From an uncultured Clostridium sp. (GTDB lineage: Bacteria; Bacillota; Clostridia; TANB77; CAG-508), in NCBI GenBank assembly GCA_900555835.1, contig USMK01000024.1, positions 1 to 21,904 on the forward strand: 21,904 nucleotides of DNA, read 5' to 3'. A program made the translations under genes and the position numbers. The notes under the pieces were generated by a model. That model was not told the origin of the DNA, ran no database searches, and saw only the letters and a program-made list of their open reading frames with translations. Below are positions 18,582 through 21,904 of this stretch, in pieces; the first letter of the stretch is position 1; each line of letters starts with the position of its first letter.

Positions 18582-19709
18582 TTAGTCTTCTAGTAAAACC
18601 TTACAAATATCCTTTGTGGAATTCTTTTTAGCAAGTAATCTTGCTCGGATTTTCATGTTTTTTAAGTCGTAGGGTGAAGAAAATAAATTTGTAAGAATTG
18701 TTTTTATATCGTCGTCTTTTTTTAGCCAAATTGCAACTTTTTGGTCTTGTAAAAATTGGGCATTTTCTTCTTCTTGACCAGGAATTGGGTTTATAACAAT
18801 AATTGGCAGTCCAGAAGCTAAGCTTTCTGTTGTGGTTAGTCCGCCGGGTTTTGTTATAACTAAATCAGAAACACTCATTAGTTCAGGTACTTTGTCTGTA
18901 AAGCTAAGTACTTTTACATTTGAACTTGTGTCTGTAACTTCTACCAATTCGTCAAAATGCTTTTTTAATTTAGGATTATGTCCTGTAATTGTTAGCAATT
19001 GCAAATTAGGGAAAGATTCTATAAAAGATTCGAAGATTTCATATGTATTACCGCTTGTAAAATGAGAACTTCCGCCTGCAAAAAATAGAACTGTTTTTTT
19101 GTCTTTGCTAAGCCCAAATTGTTTCAAAATTTCTTCTTTGTTGTAATGTGCTAAAAATCTGTTTGAAAGTGGAATACCTGTTGCAAATACTTTGCTTTCT
19201 GGAATTCCTGTTTTTTCTAATTGCAATTTCATTCCATAATGTGCTACAAAATAGTAATCAATATAGTCAGAATGAACTAGCCATTGATTGTGTGGTGCAT
19301 AATCTGTTAAAATTGTGGCTATTTTGCAATTTATTTTTCCTTTTTTCTTTAAGTATCCACACATTTGGGTTGAAAATGGGTGTGTAGATATTATTAAATC
19401 TGGATTATAATTTTGAATTAGTTTATTTAATTTTATTGCCATAATAGTATTGGCTCTATTGCTAATTTGGCTCAAATGACCACCTTGAGAGCTACAATAA
19501 ACCTTTTCCCATGCCCAAGGTACTTTTTTTGAAAGCTCGTCATATGTTTTTGTGGAAATCTTGTTTAAAAGTTTGTTTATATATTCTATACAATCTACCA
19601 TTTTGGTTTCTACATTTTTATAATTTGTATCAATACATTCCTTAATAGAACGTGCAGCAGATAAATGCCCAGCTCCATAAGAACCGTAAAATATAAGTAT
19701 TTTTTTCAT
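18582..19709 (-). CDS. Diacylglycerol glycosyltransferase / MGDG synthase-like (GT28)
   Basis: A 375-aa membrane-associated enzyme of the monogalactosyldiacylglycerol synthase / UgtP group, which moves a sugar from a UDP-sugar to diacylglycerol to make glycolipids or lipoteichoic acid anchors. The N-terminal domain shows the glycine motif FYGSYGAGHLSAARS (about residues 6-20) and IISTHPF. The C-terminal GT28 domain shows VLFFAGGSSHFTSG and the nucleotide-sugar site DLVITKPGGLTTTESLASG with PIPGQEEENAQFL. An in-frame TTG at 19721 is upstream, but it overlaps the TGGAGGAA ribosome-binding site, so ATG at 19709 is the likely start. All potential CGG triplets are out of frame. The sugar and exact product are not determined. 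Confidence 0.88.
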   Translation of the reverse strand: MKKILIFYGSYGAGHLSAARSIKECIDTNYKNVETKMVDCIEYINKLLNKISTKTYDELSKKVPWAWEKVYCSSQGGHLSQISNRANTIMAIKLNKLIQNYNPDLIISTHPFSTQMCGYLKKKGKINCKIATILTDYAPHNQWLVHSDYIDYYFVAHYGMKLQLEKTGIPESKVFATGIPLSNRFLAHYNKEEILKQFGLSKDKKTVLFFAGGSSHFTSGNTYEIFESFIESFPNLQLLTITGHNPKLKKHFDELVEVTDTSSNVKVLSFTDKVPELMSVSDLVITKPGGLTTTESLASGLPIIVINPIPGQEEENAQFLQDQKVAIWLKKDDDIKTILTNLFSSPYDLKNMKIRARLLAKKNSTKDICKVLLED

Positions 19710-19733
19710 ATGTTCCTCCAATTATTTTTTTTG

Positions 19734-19739
19734 ATTATA
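19734..19739 (-). promoter_or_regulatory. Possible -10 box for the glycosyltransferase
   Basis: TATAAT on the minus strand lies 25 bases before the ATG; no good -35 is visible. Confidence 0.35.
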
Positions 19740-19774
19740 TCATAATTTAAATAAAAAAAGTATATTTTTGCTAA

Positions 19775-19813
19775 AAATATGCAAACTACTTAAAAAGAAT
19801 AATTTGCATATTT
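19775..19813. repeat. 11-bp inverted repeat between divergent genes
   Basis: AAATATGCAAA (19775-19785) and its exact complement TTTGCATATTT (19803-19813) are 17 bases apart, between the divergent glycosyltransferase and sleB genes. It could be an operator or an RNA hairpin. Confidence 0.5.
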
Positions 19814-19870
19814 AGAAAGGCTTTACTAGGTATGCTTTTAAATAAAAGAAGAAAGGAATAAATTTTTTTT

Positions 19871-20345
19871 ATGAAAAAGGGATTAAAAATACTAATGGTT
19901 ATAATTGCAACTATTGGACTCATTTATGTTTTTTTAATTACAGAAAAGCAAAATGTTGTACTTGCTGCAAATAGCTCGCGGTAGAAATGCATCGGATATA
20001 CAACTTTTAGCAAGAGCTATTAATGGAGAGGCAAGAGGGGAAAGCTATGAGGGACAAGTTGCTGTTGGTGCTGTTATTTTAAATAGAGTTAAAAGTTCAA
20101 AGTTTCCTAATACAATTGCTGGTGTGATTTATCAAAGTGGTGCTTTTACTGCTGTAAGTGATGGTCAAATAAATGTGCCAATAGATGAAAAGTCGACTGT
20201 ATACAAGGCTGCACAAGATGCTTTAAATGGCTGGGATCCTACAAATGGATGCATATATTATTTTAATCCAGATACTGCAACTAGCAGTTGGATTTGGTCA
20301 AGGCCTATTGTTAAGAAAATAGGTAAACATAATTTTTGTAAATAA
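19871..20345 (+). CDS. sleB: Spore cortex-lytic enzyme SleB, read through a +1 shift at CGG
   Basis: A lytic transglycosylase-type cell wall hydrolase that degrades spore cortex during germination. The ATG at 19871 follows a GAAAGGAA site. The first 36 codons encode a signal/anchor (KKGLK then a hydrophobic stretch to about residue 24, then LAANSS). The frame then meets CGG TAG. Skipping C19979 joins it to GRNASDIQLLARAINGEARG, the start of the Hydrolase_2 domain. The catalytic Glu is Glu53 in GEARGE; VAVGAVILNRV, GAFTAV and IYYFNP are also family motifs. With the shift the protein is 157 aa; without it, only 37 aa with no enzyme. It is the short form lacking a peptidoglycan-binding domain. 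It sits 14 bases before ypeB, its usual partner. Confidence 0.88.
19979..19981 (+). other. +1 recoding site 3 (in-frame CGG, then TAG) in sleB
   Basis: The zero frame reads AGC TCG CGG TAG. Skipping C19979 gives TCG GGT AGA AAT and the catalytic domain. The stop codon directly after CGG means unshifted ribosomes terminate at once. Confidence 0.88.
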
Positions 20346-20359
20346 GGAGAGTAATTAAA

Positions 20360-21749
20360 ATGGGATTAAGAGAGAAGTTGTATGATTTTAAGAACAGATT
20401 AAAAGACAGGCATATGTATAGTATTATAATTGTTTTGCTTGCAATATGTATTGCTTTGGGAGTGGGGTTGTATAAAAAGCAAACTGAGTATAGGCAAGCT
20501 ATGGAGAATTCGTATAATTTAGCTTTTTTTGAACTTGTGGATTATGTGCAAAATGTGGAAAATTATTTGGCTAAGTCGCTAATTTCTAATTCGCCTGAGC
20601 ATGGTGCTGAAACTTTAACAAATGTATGGAGAGAGGCTAATCTTGCAAGTAGCTATTTAGCTCAGCTTCCTATTGAAACAAATGAGCTTGCTAATACTGC
20701 TAAGTTTTTAAATCAGGTAAGTGAATACAGTTATTCATTGTCTAGAAAAAATATTTATAACGAGTCTTTGAGTGATGAGGATTTGAAGAATTTGAAGGAT
20801 TTACACAATTATAGTGTGGAGTTAGAAGATACTTTAAATCAGCTTGCTGCTGATATGAATGATGGGCGAATTTCTTGGGGAGAGCTAACTAAGAAGGGCT
20901 CTGTTGCTTTTGCTCAACAGGTAAGTAATTTGTCGCAAGATAGTTTTGGGAATATTACTAAAAGTTTTGAGGAGTATGCTGGTTTAATTTATGACGGGGC
21001 TTATTCTGAGCATATAAATCAGGGCTCTAAGAAAGCTTTGAATGGAGAGGAGATTAGTGAGGAACAGGCTAAGGAAAGAGTTAAATATTATTTGGGACAA
21101 GATAAGGTTCAAGAGATTAGTTCTAATGGACTTATTGAGAATGGACAAATTCCGGCATATGATTTTTCTGTGAAAATGAATGGGGAAAAGGAGAGCAATG
21201 TTTATATTTCTATTACTAAACAAAATGGATATGTTTTGCAAATGAATTATAATAAGGAGATAAAAACAGAAGTTTTAACAGACGAAGAAGCTAACAATAA
21301 GGGGAAAGAATATCTATCTTCGCACGGCTTTGAGAATATGAAGGAAACATATTTCCTAAAAGAAAGTGGGATAATGACAATAAATTATGCTTATTCGCAA
21401 AATGATGTGACAATTTATCCAGACTTAATAAAATTAAAAGTGTCACTAGAAAATGGCGAAATCCTAGGAATTGAAACATCAGGCTACCTAAATTCTCATA
21501 CTACAAGAGAGATAAAAATACCAAAAATCTCAAAAGAGTCTGCTAAAAAAACAATAAACAAAGAGCTTTCAATAGAAAGCGAAGGTCTAGCCATAATTCC
21601 AACAGAATGGAATACCGAAATACTATGCTGGGAATTCAAAGGCAAAGTAGAAGACAACGAATTTCTAGTCTACATCAACGCCAACAACGGCAAAGAAGAA
21701 AACATCCTAGTAATAATCAACACCCCCAACCGGCACATTAACCATGTAA
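20360..21749 (+). CDS. ypeB: Germination protein YpeB, read through a +1 shift at CGG
   Basis: A spore membrane protein needed to localise and stabilise SleB. The N-terminus has a short basic segment and one transmembrane helix (about residues 20-40), followed by the helical YpeB region (YNLAFFELVDYVQNVENYL, then LNQVSEYSYSL) and C-terminal PepSY-like repeats (DEEANNKGKEYLSSHGF; ESAKKTINKEL) ending YINANNGKEENILVI. Near the end the zero frame reads AAC CGG CAC and runs 54 codons through a repeat to 21895. Skipping C21731 gives N-GTLTM and a stop at 21747-21749, matching the family's usual end. The corrected length is 462 aa. The ATG follows AAGGAGAG, 14 bases after sleB. Confidence 0.9.
21731..21733 (+). 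other. +1 recoding site 4 (in-frame CGG) at the end of ypeB
   Basis: The zero frame is CCC AAC CGG CAC ATT. Skipping C21731 gives AAC GGC ACA TTA ACC ATG TAA, that is NGTLTM-stop, the ending I recall for clostridial YpeB proteins. Confidence 0.88.
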
Positions 21750-21755
21750 TTCAAA

Positions 21756-21829
21756 GGGGACGTTTCCTAATGAAGCAAAATGCATCAAAAGGGACTGTCC
21801 CTTTTGATGCATTTTGCTTCATTGGGGAC
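21756..21829. repeat. REP-like palindromic element downstream of ypeB
   Basis: Two 27-nt arms (21769-21795 and 21797-21823) are perfect reverse complements around one central T, with GGGAC-T-GTCCC at the tip. GGGGAC occurs on each side (21756-21761 and 21824-21829). Such GGGGAC/GGGACTGTCCC palindromes resemble non-autonomous REP elements moved by IS200-like (RAYT) transposases, none of which is in the window. It begins 7 bases after the corrected ypeB stop and can also serve as a terminator. Confidence 0.7.
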
Positions 21830-21860
21830 ACATCTTGGGAGTTGGGGCCGTCGAAAGAAA

Positions 21861-21904
21861 GAGGTATAATTATTTTTTATTTAAATAAAAAATAATTATA
21901 CCTC
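21861..21904. repeat. Perfect 44-nt palindrome at the window end
   Basis: 22 bases beginning GAGGTATAATTATT are followed by their exact reverse complement, ending at the last base. It could be a strong bidirectional terminator or repeat. If the contig ends here, it may be a fold-back assembly artefact. Confidence 0.7.

Noticed and set aside
19803..19845. Sigma-G promoter for sleB (GCATA at 19806-19810)
   Set aside because: No acceptable -10 at the proper spacing; the GCATA belongs to an inverted repeat.
19953..20345. SleB catalytic ORF as an independent gene starting at TTG 19953
   Set aside because: No ribosome-binding site, a nonsense N-terminus (MLYLLQIARG) and no export signal. The upstream 36 codons have a good start and signal anchor.
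7741..21733. Sequencing errors or pseudogenes as the cause of the four frame breaks
   Set aside because: Not excluded without reads, but unlikely. All four have the same sign, the same extra base and the same resulting codon, none is in a homopolymer of the affected base, and the proteins are otherwise intact.
7741..21733. Reassignment of CGG to another amino acid or to stop, read in frame
   Set aside because: In-frame reading leads within a few codons to stop codons or non-family sequence at the sites; the family sequence continues only in the +1 frame.
21750..21895. Long zero-frame C-terminal tail of YpeB
   Set aside because: It translates a REP-like palindrome and flanking non-coding DNA; the +1 frame gives the family ending and stop.

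Overview
The window is a low-GC, A-rich stretch typical of a Gram-positive Firmicute. It is most likely an endospore-forming, probably uncultured Clostridia-type bacterium. This rests on a SleB/YpeB germination pair, a zinc-type L33, a Firmicutes-style L10(L12) leader with terminator, purine-rich Shine-Dalgarno sites and A/T-ending codons. No rRNA, tRNA, CRISPR array or transposase gene was seen.

Layout. (1) 341-1681: thymidine kinase and a flavin reductase-like protein. (2) 1687-5279: the translation/secretion/elongation operon rpmG-secE-nusG-rplK-rplA-[L10 leader]-rplJ-rplL. It ends in a terminator and is not followed by rpoB. (3) 5280-5739: non-coding, with a perfect 20-bp inverted repeat and a promoter/terminator unit that may make a small or leader RNA. 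(4) 5740-17962: two very large secreted, membrane-anchored surface proteins in tandem (1605 and 2466 aa). They carry DUF11-like, SdrD_B-like and VWA domains and a probable thioester domain. (5) 17971-18521: terminators, then a compact convergent pair of a 32-codon ORF and a small RNA whose loop matches the ORF's start region, a candidate type I toxin-antitoxin. (6) 18582-19709 (minus): a GT28 diacylglycerol glycosyltransferase. (7) 19871-21749: sleB-ypeB, followed by a REP-like hairpin and, at the window's last base, a perfect 44-nt palindrome.

Main discovery. Four times in this window a real gene is interrupted by an apparent +1 frameshift, and each break falls on an in-frame CGG codon: 7741 and 10508 in the first surface protein, 19979 in sleB, 21731 in ypeB. 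Skipping the C each time turns CGG-N into a glycine codon GGN and restores the expected protein: the SleB signal anchor joins its catalytic domain, YpeB gains its ...NGTLTM end, and the surface protein regains its interior and its membrane-anchor/KKK tail. In roughly 6,440 codons of real genes I found no CGG used as an ordinary arginine codon, although CGT, CGC, CGA and AGG are used. The simplest reading is that CGG is not a normal sense codon in this organism and that the ribosome shifts +1 (or a tRNA reads CGGN as four bases) at CGG. This looks like a genome-wide recoding system rather than four pseudogenes or sequencing errors.

The genes of the two large surface proteins are nearly contiguous and were probably made together for adhesion. 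SleB and YpeB act together in spore cortex breakdown, so both germination proteins depend on the proposed frameshift. All function assignments come from motif recognition by eye; no database search was possible.
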